The notes beneath the pieces were generated by a model. That model searched no databases and was not told the DNA's origin. It worked only from the letters and a program-made list of their open reading frames with translations. Shown in pieces: positions 19,705 to 29,751 of a stretch of 64,000 nt of DNA. How positions within the stretch are numbered: the stretch's first letter is position 1; each line of letters starts with the position of its first letter. The stretch covers positions 62,001 through 126,000 of the forward strand of contig JAJEJA010000073.1 in NCBI GenBank assembly GCA_022828145.1, in the 5' to 3' direction. The DNA is from Candidatus Poribacteria bacterium. Lineage in GTDB: Bacteria; Poribacteria; WGA-4E; WGA-3G. The position numbers and the translations under genes are program-made.

Positions 19705-22188
19705 TCAACGAATTATCTTTACATTGATTACAGGACTATCTTGTGTAAATGCTTGACCGTTGATTATTGCTGTTGCGCGGAATCTAACCTGATATGTTTT
19801 GGCTTCAAGAGAACCCAATGCCTTCAGGTCTACCGTAACATCATTCTCATTGATAGGTATCGTTGCATCAGGAATAGTAATGCCTTCAGGTACTGTTATC
19901 GGTTTAATCGTAACAGTATCCGTAAAACTCCCGCGTCGAACTATACTCATTGTAAGTTTTGCTGATTTGGTTGTCGAATCAACTTTTTCTGTATCTACAG
20001 GATCAGTCTGTTCCGTTGGTGGTGGATTTGAGACAGCGACGGTTTCTGTTTCATCAGATGCTACCTTATCATTTTCTTCAGCTTTTGGAAAAACGATGCT
20101 GAATCGGAGCGGTTCAACTGTCACGATGAAAGGTGCTTCAACGACCGTTAGCGGTATAGCAGGAGAAGACTCCGTATAGTTCTCTCTATTTACATTTGCT
20201 GACCCGCTAACTGAGATATAGCTTGTTCCTGGTGTGGGAACAACCGAGAACTGTTCGCGGCGTTCAACAGTTCCTGCTCGGAGTGAAATCACGGTACTGT
20301 TCTGTCCTGCTGGAATTGTTGCTTTTCCACCTGAAATTCGTGCTGGCACACCTTGAACGGAGAGTCCGATAGGACCATTAAAGCCACCTTGTCGGTTAGC
20401 AATCACATGAAAGTTCGTAGTTTTGTTGTGGGTAACGCTTATCTCAACATCAGCGAACGCAAGCGTGAATGGCGGTTCGTCCAACACAGTGAGTAAGATT
20501 GCTTTCGGTGTTGTAGATGATTCTATACGATTACCCCCTATAGCACCAACACCAACGATTGTGAAAGGATGAAGACCGAGGGGTGCATCAATAGGTGCCG
20601 TGATCGTTAAAAGTGCCTGGTTCTGACCGGGATACATAATCGTTGGACTTACGATGAAACCTTTTGGCAGATCTGGCGAGTAAAATCTAAGCGCGCCGTT
20701 GAACCCATCTAAACGTGCAGCAGACACTGTGATCATGAAGGTTCCGCCACGTGCAATTCGAGGATTATCTGCATTAACATTGATACGAAAATCAGGTTTT
20801 AAGGGTCTAATCGTTAGTCTGTATGGATAGTCCTCTCCCCCCGAACTGTTTAGGTCACGGATAGATAGTCCATAGTTACCTGCCTCTGGAAATGTGAAAG
20901 TAGTCTGTGCGTCCGTTCCGCTTGCATCATCATTGACGGTCAAAACCTGTTCGGTCACACTCTCCGCAGTTTCTCCCTGTTTATGAGAGTATATTGTCAG
21001 AATTGGGTCCAGTTTAGACCGATGCTGACGCGAATTGACACTACAGACTAATCTCGCGCCCTTCTCTACTTTGATCATATAGCGATCCACATCACCCGCT
21101 TTCTGTATTTTTCCATTGACAGTTATCGGTGTTCCTATTGCGTTCTCCTGCTTGAGTGCATCATTCGGTTCATTCTCGTTAGTCTCATTGAATTCACCGA
21201 TTGTGAATGGATAGGGATTGGTTTCTAACCCGTTAGGCGTTGTGACCCGCAACTCCTGAATACCGATCTCAGCGTCAGGTGAGATGTCAAGTTGTAGTAT
21301 ACTGATTGAAGCTAAATTGGCACCTGAAACAGTGACGTTATTCACTGCCCCCCGTTTGCCACCCAGTGGAAAGACGTTATGAAGATACGGTAATTCCCCG
21401 ATACTTAACCGATATCTATAATTTCCTCCACCCTGAAAGCGAACATCACGAAGGTTTAACGTGAATTCTCCTTCCACCTGCGTTGTGTAATCAATAAATG
21501 AGTCTAATCCGTTCCCATCCCTACTTTTTGTAACTTCTTTACCATTTGGGTCATATAGTTCTAAGTATGTGTCTAATGGTGATCCCATTCGTTGCGCACT
21601 AATATCACATATCAAACGTGCGCCCTTCTTTAGTTTGAATTTAAACGAATCCAGATCATCAATTGAGGAGACTACCCCGCTCACTGTAACAGGTAATTCA
21701 AGCATGTTTGCCTGTTCAGGAACACTGTTTGGTTCTTTTTCGTTTATTTCAGGAAGATTTCCAACTAAGAAGTTCTGTGGATTGGATACGCCGTTTGATG
21801 TAATAAGACGAATCTGATGGTTACCTAAAGGCGCATCTGGTGTGATCTCAAATGATAGAAGTAAGCGGGGGTTGCTTGGAACTTGACCGGAGATACCAGA
21901 GCCGTCAAACCGAACAGTGGGGGTTGGTGTTCTCTGTTTTATTTCTGCGTTGATACCCTTTTTGTTCAACCATATTTCAGCGTTCTCATCAATGTTTTTT
22001 CCTTCTAAGACAATTTCAATTGTTTGACCCCGTTGTGCTGATGTTGGTGATATGCTTGTTAACTGCGGTGCAACTTGTGCATGGACAATACCCGTTGCAG
22101 CAAAAAGGATAACAAGTAACTGAAACAGGATTATTTTACGGAATAAGATTTGGGTTTTTGCTTGCTTGCAAAGTAATGAAGCTAACAT
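19705..22188 (-). CDS. Secreted IPT-like / pre-peptidase C-terminal (PPC) multidomain protein
   Basis: Signal peptide-like N-terminus; APQLTSISPTSAQRGQTIEIVLEGKNI; repeated NEKEPNS...DDLDSFKFKLKKGARLICDISAQ PPC modules. Confidence 0.75.
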   Translation of the reverse strand: MLASLLCKQAKTQILFRKIILFQLLVILFAATGIVHAQVAPQLTSISPTSAQRGQTIEIVLEGKNIDENAEIWLNKKGINAEIKQRTPTPTVRFDGSGISGQVPSNPRLLLSFEITPDAPLGNHQIRLITSNGVSNPQNFLVGNLPEINEKEPNSVPEQANMLELPVTVSGVVSSIDDLDSFKFKLKKGARLICDISAQRMGSPLDTYLELYDPNGKEVTKSRDGNGLDSFIDYTTQVEGEFTLNLRDVRFQGGGNYRYRLSIGELPYLHNVFPLGGKRGAVNNVTVSGANLASISILQLDISPDAEIGIQELRVTTPNGLETNPYPFTIGEFNETNENEPNDALKQENAIGTPITVNGKIQKAGDVDRYMIKVEKGARLVCSVNSRQHRSKLDPILTIYSHKQGETAESVTEQVLTVNDDASGTDAQTTFTFPEAGNYGLSIRDLNSSGGEDYPYRLTIRPLKPDFRINVNADNPRIARGGTFMITVSAARLDGFNGALRFYSPDLPKGFIVSPTIMYPGQNQALLTITAPIDAPLGLHPFTIVGVGAIGGNRIESSTTPKAILLTVLDEPPFTLAFADVEISVTHNKTTNFHVIANRQGGFNGPIGLSVQGVPARISGGKATIPAGQNSTVISLRAGTVERREQFSVVPTPGTSYISVSGSANVNRENYTESSPAIPLTVVEAPFIVTVEPLRFSIVFPKAEENDKVASDETETVAVSNPPPTEQTDPVDTEKVDSTTKSAKLTMSIVRRGSFTDTVTIKPITVPEGITIPDATIPINENDVTVDLKALGSLEAKTYQVRFRATAIINGQAFTQDSPVINVKIIR

Positions 22189-22370
22189 AATTATTACCTC
22201 TAATGCAAGGACGTAATAGATTGTTGTGCGTTTTTAATGGGACATTTTACACTGTAGGAGGGAACTCCGATTCCCGACTATCACTACGTAAAGTCGTGAT
22301 TCGGAGATCGCTCTTACAGGTACTTTGTATCGTTATTTCAATGTTCACTATAATATTATAAATGGTATTA

Positions 22371-22414
22371 GAAAACCTGCACGTAAACTCATGAACGTTC
22401 AAGTGCAGGTTTTC
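22371..22414 (-). terminator. Hairpin/intrinsic terminator downstream of the DUF1501 gene
   Basis: 12-bp stem GAAAACCTGCAC ... GTGCAGGTTTTC. Confidence 0.6.
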
Positions 22415-22429
22415 GGAACCGTAGCGAAT

Positions 22430-23878
22430 TTAGAATATACCTGTAATGACTTCACCTTTGACTAATTCTCTGGGTTGGTCTAAGTGGTTCATCACGATTG
22501 TGTGTGGGTCAATACCGAGTGTATGGTAGATGGTAGCGAGTATATCGCGCGGATGTACCGGTTTTTCAAGTGGTGTTGAACCAGTTGCATCTGACTTACC
22601 ATAGACCTGACCTCCTTTGACACCTGCGCCTGCAATTAGTCCGGTATAGCAATAGGGCCAATGATCGCGGCCATCGGGTGCGTTTCCATTACCTGATGTA
22701 CTAACACCCATTCTTGGTGAACGTCCAAATTCTCCGATTGCCAGAACAAGCGTATTCTCTAACATACCGCGTTGCCCTAAATCTTCAAGGAGTGAGGATA
22801 CAGCACTGTCTAACTTCGGACAGTGTAAGTTTTTCAATGGACCAAAGTTTGCTGCATGTGTATCCCACGCGGTATCGTTCGGATTTCCGTTTGCTACTGA
22901 GGGCCAATTCACCTGAACGAATCGTGTACCTGCTTCAACTAAACGTCTTGCAAGTAGGACACTTTGTCCGAAAGTATGTCGTCCATATTTGTCCCGCATT
23001 TCATCAGTTTCCTGGGATAGATCAAACGCATTTCGTGCCTTCTGAGATAAGATGAGATCATACGCCTTCTCATAGTATTCGTTGAGTGCGTAATCATCAG
23101 CGACTTTGTCAATCTCAGGCATATTTGCATTAATTGTCTCAAGAAGCGTTTTTCTACGTTGTAATCGCATCGGTGGAACTTCTGGACGGAGTGTCAAGTC
23201 GTCAAGTTTAATGTCTTTATTCGGGTCTTGGAAGAGGAAGTATGGGTCATAAGATCTTCCGAGGAAACCAGCATTTCCCCCTTTACCGATGATATTACTC
23301 TCCTGCATGGGTCTCGGTAGTTGTACAGCAGCTAACATCGGTTCTTCTGGGGGTCTAAACTTTGCGATATGTGCAGCTGCATTCGGATGGTCAGCAGGAG
23401 ACGGTGGATCAAGCTGTCCTGAGGGTGCAACTTTATCCGGTGTTTCACCTGTAACCATCTGATACATTGCAGCAGTGTGATTGAAAAGTCCTGCCGGTGT
23501 GTAACTGACTGAGCGTATGAGACAAGCCTTATCCATCTGCTTCGCAAGTTTCGGCATTGTTTCAGATAATTGAATTCCAGGTACATTTGTTGGAATCGGA
23601 TTGAATTCACCGCGTATATTAGAGGGTGCATTCGGTTTTGGGTCCCAGATATCAATGTGGCTTGGACCGCCTTGCAGGAACAGCAGAATGACAGAATCTG
23701 CTTTCCCCCATCCGTTGAGCGGTGCTGCAGGTGCGACAGCTGTATTTGCCTTTGCTTGAAGAGACAATACTTGTGGTAGACTAATCCCGAGCATCGCCGC
23801 GCCACCTACACGTAGGAATTCCCTGCGTGAGAATCCATCACATAGTCTTCCGGGAGCTTGTGGTAACGATATCATCAA
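22430..23878 (-). CDS. DUF1501 domain-containing protein
   Basis: CDGFSRREFLRVGGAAMLGISLPQVL Tat-like N-terminus; FLQGGPSHIDIWDPKP; IGEFGRSPRM; GRDHWPYCYTGLIAGAGVKGG. Confidence 0.92.
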   Translation of the reverse strand: MMISLPQAPGRLCDGFSRREFLRVGGAAMLGISLPQVLSLQAKANTAVAPAAPLNGWGKADSVILLFLQGGPSHIDIWDPKPNAPSNIRGEFNPIPTNVPGIQLSETMPKLAKQMDKACLIRSVSYTPAGLFNHTAAMYQMVTGETPDKVAPSGQLDPPSPADHPNAAAHIAKFRPPEEPMLAAVQLPRPMQESNIIGKGGNAGFLGRSYDPYFLFQDPNKDIKLDDLTLRPEVPPMRLQRRKTLLETINANMPEIDKVADDYALNEYYEKAYDLILSQKARNAFDLSQETDEMRDKYGRHTFGQSVLLARRLVEAGTRFVQVNWPSVANGNPNDTAWDTHAANFGPLKNLHCPKLDSAVSSLLEDLGQRGMLENTLVLAIGEFGRSPRMGVSTSGNGNAPDGRDHWPYCYTGLIAGAGVKGGQVYGKSDATGSTPLEKPVHPRDILATIYHTLGIDPHTIVMNHLDQPRELVKGEVITGIF

Positions 23879-23957
23879 TTATTTCCTCCATGTTATTTAT
23901 GTCTAACTTCTATTTTACAATTATTTTAGTAAATAGTGACACAAATCAGTATTGGAC

Positions 23958-26447
23958 TTATCGGTTAAATAAGAATGCTGGACTATTTATCAATGCCCAC
24001 ATTAAATCTTGTACGCCTTCTTCTTTAGATTCAGCATTCGCAAAATATTCAACCGCAGTAGCATATTCGTTATCTTGTGGTAACCGAGCAAGTGTTGCAA
24101 GATACAACTCTTCAACGATAAATCTATCGTCTTTTTCCTCCTTGAGTAGTTTTGCAATTCGTCCATTCGGATCAATAACTGCATTGGCAACTGTCGGACC
24201 GTTAATTAGGTTCATAGCATGTGCAAGACTAACATCAGATGTGCGTTCACATTCACAGGAACTTTCGCGCTCAGGACGACCGAATAATTTTAGGAATCCA
24301 TCATCCTTTACTTTACTGTCAGGTAATTGCACTGCGCGTAAGTTCTTTGGCACGCCTTCAAACTTGGGTTGGCTTCCCGTTGCAACACCGATCGCGTCTA
24401 ACAACTGTTCAGCAGTCAGTCGTCGAGCTATTGCATGTGAGAAGTTGATCGTATCCTCTTTGTTCCACTTGTTGGTCTTGATGCTTTGTTGATATGTCCG
24501 CGATCGTGCAATTGTCTTCATGATATGTTTCATGTCAAATCCACTTTCTACGAAATCTTTTGTCAATGCATCAAGCAGTTCCGGATTGCTTGGTGGGTTG
24601 CTTGATCGGATATCATCGACCGGTTCAATGATACCACGTCCCATAAAGTAGCTCCAAATTCTGTTTGCCCCTGCTTTTGCAAACTTTGGGTTTTCAGCAG
24701 AGGTTAACCATTCTGCTAAGGCATCTCGTTTGTCAGCTGCATCGTTTCTTGTTTCTCCGAATGGCACAGAAGCTTCAACGACAGCCAATGTTCTTGGATG
24801 TTTTACAGGTGTAGGGTTAAAACTTGCATAGACGACCTCTTCACCGGGTAATCGTCCGTTCTTTAGTCTAACATTAGAGAAAAACGCCCCAAGTTCATAG
24901 TATTGGTTTTGTGTCCATACCTCAAACGGATGATCATGACATTTATTACATGAGAATCGGACACCTAAGAATAATTGGGTGGTGTTTTCCACTGCTACAG
25001 TATATTCACGTGAAACGCGAAAATAATTCGCAGCAGGATTCGCATAAGTACTTCCTGTAGCTGTAATCAGGTCATGCACAAATTTGTCATAAGGACGGTT
25101 CTCTGCAATTGCTTCATGAATCCACTCTTTGAATAACCACATACCGCGTTCACCGAGGAATTTTCTGTTAGACTGTAACAGGTCTCCCCATTTGCGTGTC
25201 CAGTGGTCAACATATTCTGTTGAATTAACTAACACGTCAATCAACTTCTCACGTTTCACTTTAGATTCTGTTTTATCCATTAGGAAACTACGTACCTGTT
25301 CAGGCGTAGGTGGGAGTCCAGTCATATCAAAGTGAATTCGTCGCACAAACTCTTCATCCGTACATAATTCTGAAGGAAGGATTTTCAACCTTTTGAGTTT
25401 ATTGTGGACGTGCGTATCAATGTAGTTGTATCCTGGCGTTTCAACCCATTCGTAACCGCTACGGTCACCCATCACGATAATACCGTTTGTGCTATATGCC
25501 CCTTCGTAACGTGTGAGTATAGCAGTTTCACCGCGTCGTTCTGCCGTTACAACACCGTCATCTGTAACCTTAGCAACTTCATTAACACTGCTCGTGAATT
25601 TTGCTTCACGTGTTACGTCACGTGTTGTGCCATCAGGATAATGCGCGATAACGATTAATTGTTGCATCGACCCCGGCATTGACAGTTCAGCAGAATCAGG
25701 AAGAACCTCCAACCTTTCTACACGTTGTGTTTTGCCGACATCAGAAACAACACCTTCACTGATCCACTGATGTATGAGCCGATAATCACGTGAATCTGGT
25801 TTGATCACCTGTCCACCTTTGTGTGGCACTTCGGATGTAGGTTTCAGCAGCATAAGACTCTGTTCTGGAAACGCTCTATTAAAACGTCTACCTGATATAT
25901 CCTCAATCAAAAGTTCGTAATCAAACTCAGGATCATAGCCGCGTAATGAGAGTTTGAAACCGTTCTTGCCTTTTGCACCACCATGACATGTTCCATTGTT
26001 ACACCCCGCATGACTCAGAATAGGCATCACATCTCGGACAAAACTGACAGGTGGTGTGTCAATGCTCTTGACATTAATTGGTAAATCAATATCAAGATTT
26101 TTTACGGTAACTTTTAGATTTGTCGGACCAACAGTTTTAGGGAAAATGTAGCCATCATCAAGTACTTTCACACCGTCTGATGTCGGTTTGAGAACTGCCC
26201 AAGATGTTACATCAATCCAACCTCCATCTTTTGTCTGTCCTGAAACCAGTACTCGCCTGCCGTCGCGAGCATGTTCCAAAGTTAGGGACTCAGGAATAGT
26301 TTTTAGGGTTGTTATTTCAGGAATCTCTACACTTAATTCACTCTCTTCCATTTGACTCCAGACCGTAGGTTGACATATCAAACAGCAAGAGAATGCTATA
26401 AGAAGTGTAAGAACTATATTATGGCTGGGTTTCACGTTTACCTCCAA
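23958..26447 (-). CDS. DUF1549/DUF1553 (planctomycete PSD1-type) protein with N-terminal cytochrome-like CxxxCH
   Basis: DVMPILSHAGCNNGTCHGGAKGKNGFKLSLRGYDPEFDY; FSCNKCHDHPFEVW; WSYFMGRGIIEPVDD. Confidence 0.9.
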   Translation of the reverse strand: MEVNVKPSHNIVLTLLIAFSCCLICQPTVWSQMEESELSVEIPEITTLKTIPESLTLEHARDGRRVLVSGQTKDGGWIDVTSWAVLKPTSDGVKVLDDGYIFPKTVGPTNLKVTVKNLDIDLPINVKSIDTPPVSFVRDVMPILSHAGCNNGTCHGGAKGKNGFKLSLRGYDPEFDYELLIEDISGRRFNRAFPEQSLMLLKPTSEVPHKGGQVIKPDSRDYRLIHQWISEGVVSDVGKTQRVERLEVLPDSAELSMPGSMQQLIVIAHYPDGTTRDVTREAKFTSSVNEVAKVTDDGVVTAERRGETAILTRYEGAYSTNGIIVMGDRSGYEWVETPGYNYIDTHVHNKLKRLKILPSELCTDEEFVRRIHFDMTGLPPTPEQVRSFLMDKTESKVKREKLIDVLVNSTEYVDHWTRKWGDLLQSNRKFLGERGMWLFKEWIHEAIAENRPYDKFVHDLITATGSTYANPAANYFRVSREYTVAVENTTQLFLGVRFSCNKCHDHPFEVWTQNQYYELGAFFSNVRLKNGRLPGEEVVYASFNPTPVKHPRTLAVVEASVPFGETRNDAADKRDALAEWLTSAENPKFAKAGANRIWSYFMGRGIIEPVDDIRSSNPPSNPELLDALTKDFVESGFDMKHIMKTIARSRTYQQSIKTNKWNKEDTINFSHAIARRLTAEQLLDAIGVATGSQPKFEGVPKNLRAVQLPDSKVKDDGFLKLFGRPERESSCECERTSDVSLAHAMNLINGPTVANAVIDPNGRIAKLLKEEKDDRFIVEELYLATLARLPQDNEYATAVEYFANAESKEEGVQDLMWALINSPAFLFNR

Positions 26448-26498
26448 ATTTGGTATGAAACTTGACGAAACGGGACATTCCGTTTCATATACTATTCG

Positions 26499-27314
26499 CT
26501 ATTTCTTGTTTTTCAAATGACCCCATGTTACTGATAATTTACCTGTAGGTGAGACATCTGAGAACTCAGACTCACCTGCTAACCAATTAATTACGTTCTC
26601 TGTAAGTTGCTCTAACTGTTCTATACTCTCGTTGTTCTTGTGATAGTTTGGAAGACGCCAGTTCATATTGAAGACTTTACCGTTACCAACTTTCCAATAA
26701 CCGAACGCAGCGATTGCATCTGCATAGTTCGTTGTTCGTTCCCAAGCATGTGCCAGTGTGGTAAAGTTCTTCCAGATTTTGTTATAGTAGTCACCACTTA
26801 ATGGAAATCCGGTTGAATTTACCTGAACCCAATCGTCTACTTTAGGTGCATCACCATCAACATTTTCTAATCCTTCAACCAGACCCAAGTCAAGAGTTTC
26901 TTTAAGGACAATTATGCCAACGTTTGTCCCATCATTTTCGTTAGGACCAAACGCACGTGGATCTGCATCTTCAAGTCCCATTGGTGTTGCGTAACTGAAG
27001 GCTTTCCCTGTCAAGAGGACAGCCCCGCCACTTTCGGCATAGTCAATAAATGCATCCAATTCTGCATTTGACAAATCACCTGGGTCAGAATCACCGTCAT
27101 GCCACCAGACAACCCCAAATTTCTTGAACATTGCACTTTTAATATCACTTTTTGCTAATTGACTTGTCTTGAACGTTTTTTCTGCAAATTCCAATGCTGG
27201 TGCAGTAAATGCGCCACTATCACCAAGAGATAGAAAACCGACTTCAAAAGCGATTGCTGTATTTAAACCACAAATCAACAAAAGAATCAAGCAAATTGTT
27301 GTTTTTCGGGTCAT
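26499..27314 (-). CDS. Exported hypothetical protein, possibly ThuA/glutamine-amidotransferase-like
   Basis: Signal peptide MTRKTTICLILLLICGLNTAIA from an ATG at 27314 (track start 27371 lies in a repeat); VVWWHDGDSDPGDLSNAELDAFIDYAESGGAVLLTG. Confidence 0.65.
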   Translation of the reverse strand: MTRKTTICLILLLICGLNTAIAFEVGFLSLGDSGAFTAPALEFAEKTFKTSQLAKSDIKSAMFKKFGVVWWHDGDSDPGDLSNAELDAFIDYAESGGAVLLTGKAFSYATPMGLEDADPRAFGPNENDGTNVGIIVLKETLDLGLVEGLENVDGDAPKVDDWVQVNSTGFPLSGDYYNKIWKNFTTLAHAWERTTNYADAIAAFGYWKVGNGKVFNMNWRLPNYHKNNESIEQLEQLTENVINWLAGESEFSDVSPTGKLSVTWGHLKNKK

Positions 27315-27328
27315 TTTTTCTCCAATAA

Positions 27329-27410
27329 GAACGGCACAACGGAGTGTGCCTACTACTATTAAGAACGGCACAACGGACTGTGTCTAATACTTTTAAAGAA
27401 CGGCACACAA
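27329..27410. repeat. Cluster of AACGGCACAC(A)-type short repeats
   Basis: agaacggcacaacggagtgtgcctactac / aagaacggcacaacggactgtgtctaatac / aagaacggcacac; relates to 10591-10617 and 42026-42099. Confidence 0.55.
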
Positions 27411-27412
27411 AC

Positions 27413-29014
27413 TTACTCAGCAGTTGCAGTAAATCCCGCGGATTCTACGACTTTAAAAAGTTCATCAACTTTAACACTATCCTTACGTACTTTAATGACT
27501 GCTTGATTGGGTAAAGAGACTTTAGCAGAAATGACGTTTTGGTGTTTTGTAAGTGCATCCTGCACTTTAGCAACGCATACAGGTCAGGTCATACCAGAAA
27601 CAGCAAGCGTGATATCTTCACTTGCGGCAGTTTCAATAGGTACCGACATGAAAACGTTTAATAGGTCCCCGGTCTGCACATCAAATATACGTACTTTTCC
27701 ATCAAAACCACCTGCTGCAAGTTGTGTGCCTTCAGGGTGAAACGCAATAGCAAAAACGCTTACTGTATCTGCCTCTACCGTCAATAACCTTTTTCCATCA
27801 GAAACATTATAGACACGGACTTCACCAGCTGAACTACCGACGGCAAATTTGTTACCATCAGCTGAGAAAGCTACAGCATCAATAGAGCCTGCTTGTGCTT
27901 CGTAGGCACGGATTAGGTTGAAGTCTGTATTACCAACATCTCTACGTCTTTGACGGAACATTCTGTAAAGACGCGGAATTCTATCCTCCCCTACACTAAG
28001 AACCTGATCAGCATTTGGATGTCTTGCGATAGCGTTGATCTCCCCATATCCTTTGTTGCTTGAGTTAACATCGTCCACGAAAGACCCTGTATCTACCTCA
28101 ACTAACTTCAGAGCAGTGTCACGGCTGCAGCTGACAAAATGTGTTCCATCGGTAGAGAAAACTGTACCAAAAACCCAATCGCTGTGATTGTCGAATTTCA
28201 CAAGTTCCTTTTCATCATCAATAGATATAACGCGCACTGTCTTATCTGAGCTTCCAAACGCGACGCGTTTTGCATCTGGTGAGAATGAAAGTCCATAGAT
28301 TGTATCATAAGTTGACCTAATTGTCTTGATCAATTTATTTGTTGTAGCATCCCATAGTTGCACTTCACCGAACTGAGCGGGTGAACCCCCAGCGACACCT
28401 ATCGTCTTACCATCCTTCGTATAAACAATTGATTGTATCCTACGTGCTTTACCAACAAACCGTTCTTTTATCTCATAATTCTCAGTATCATACAGCAGTA
28501 TTTCTCGTACGCCTGAAACAGCGAGTGTGTTTCCATCAGGAGAAAAGGTCATTGCCGAAATAACGGGTGGAACAGTATATACCGGTACTTCTTCATCGGT
28601 TTTGTCAGCATCTGTCGGTGTATCATCCTTCGCGCCTTCAAGAATCCATCTTCTGAATAGTGCCACTTCTTCATCCGTGAGGGGTTCTTGGTTCTGTGGC
28701 ATCGCCGGTGGATCACCCGTGATGAGTTCAATGATGAGACTATCATCAGGTTTATTGGGAATAATCGCTTCTCCACCCATTCCACCCCGTTTCAGTTCAG
28801 CGTAAGATGTAACAATGAAGTCTGCATTTGGATCACCTGGATGATGACATCCTTGACAACTTCTCTTAAGAATTGGCACAATCTGCTTGTAGTAACTGAC
28901 AGGTTCCTCTTTTTCATGACCATCAGACCGGACGTCATGAACAAAAAGAGAACTACTCATTAGGAATATGAACATCACAACAATATAAACTAATCCAGAT
29001 GTTTTCATTTTCAA
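27413..29014 (-). CDS. Predicted selenoprotein: exported PSCyt1 cytochrome-like + WD40 repeats + C-terminal HMA domain with Sec (UGA) at the first Cys of CxxC
   Basis: Track ORF stops at TGA (27584-27586) after ...EDITLAVSGMT; the same frame continues U-PVCVAKVQDALTKHQNVISAKVSLPNQAVIKVRKDSVKVDELFKVVESAGFTATAE to TAA (27413-27415), completing an HMA fold (GMT[C]xxC). N-terminus RSCQGCHHPG; WD40 blades throughout the centre. Confidence 0.85.
27551..27567 (-). promoter_or_regulatory. Candidate bacterial SECIS hairpin immediately downstream of the Sec UGA
   Basis: Minus strand AAGUGCA-GGA-UGCACUU: 7-bp perfect stem; GGA apical loop begins 23 nt after the UGA, with G at loop position 1. Confidence 0.75.
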
Positions 29015-29535
29015 TCACCCTTATTTATCTTCCCGATCTACAGAATTAAACCAGAAACTACCTAAATAAAACCATTTTACCATACTTGCAGGTAATTATA
29101 TAACAAATTATGTTTATTTTCAAATAAAAACAGATAAAAGGGGTGTATATATTGTTACTCTATTTGTCTGAATCGCGGATCCTGAAGCAAGTCTTATCCT
29201 ACAAGTTGTCTGAACCAGGATTTACAGGATTATAGGATTTTCGGTAACAACATACTCTGCTGAGATTGATTCCTCACCTATTTTTTAGATTTAGAACAAA
29301 TCAAGTGTAGGATAAATCGTGTGGTTACAGGTTTTTGGAAACCAAATAATTATGCACATCCCTCAGATTGGTCAATTATAAATCAGACTGATTTTCATTG
29401 ACAACTTTTGTCATAAATGTTATTTTTGTTTTACTTGAGATTGATATAACGAGATTCAGAGGGTATTTTGCAATATTTTGCCTCAATATTTTGTTATCAC
29501 ACTCAGATGGAGATTGATGTGACGGAGGTTTAATT

Positions 29536-29751
29536 ATGAAAAAAGAAGAGATTGTTTCGCGCAATCCAAAAGTGATGAACGGTGCTTTGGTTTTCGCTGG
29601 TACTCGTGTGCCAGTTGAGATTTTGATTCAACACCTAACGGCAGGAGATTCACTTAATAAATTCCTTGACGATTTTCCGACCGTATCTCATGAGCAAGCT
29701 GTTGCGTACTTGAAAATGACTTTAGAGGTCGCCGATGCGCGTGATGCTTGA
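29536..29751 (+). CDS. DUF433 (VapB-like) antitoxin
   Basis: IVSRNPKVMNGALVFAGTRVPVEILIQHLTAGDSLNKFLDDFPTVSHEQAVAYLKM. Confidence 0.88.
   Translation: MKKEEIVSRNPKVMNGALVFAGTRVPVEILIQHLTAGDSLNKFLDDFPTVSHEQAVAYLKMTLEVADARDA

Noticed and set aside
27584-27586. TGA as a sense codon through an alternative genetic code (TGA=Trp/Gly)
   Set aside because: Other genes in the window terminate at TGA (e.g. uvrA at 18816) and use TGG for Trp; the TGA is at a conserved Cys position, fitting Sec better.
27584-29014. Plain WD40 protein ending at the TGA, with nothing downstream
   Set aside because: About 57 residues of clean HMA sequence continue in the same frame to a TAA, which would be unlikely by chance or after long decay. 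A recent Cys-to-TGA nonsense mutation is not fully excluded.
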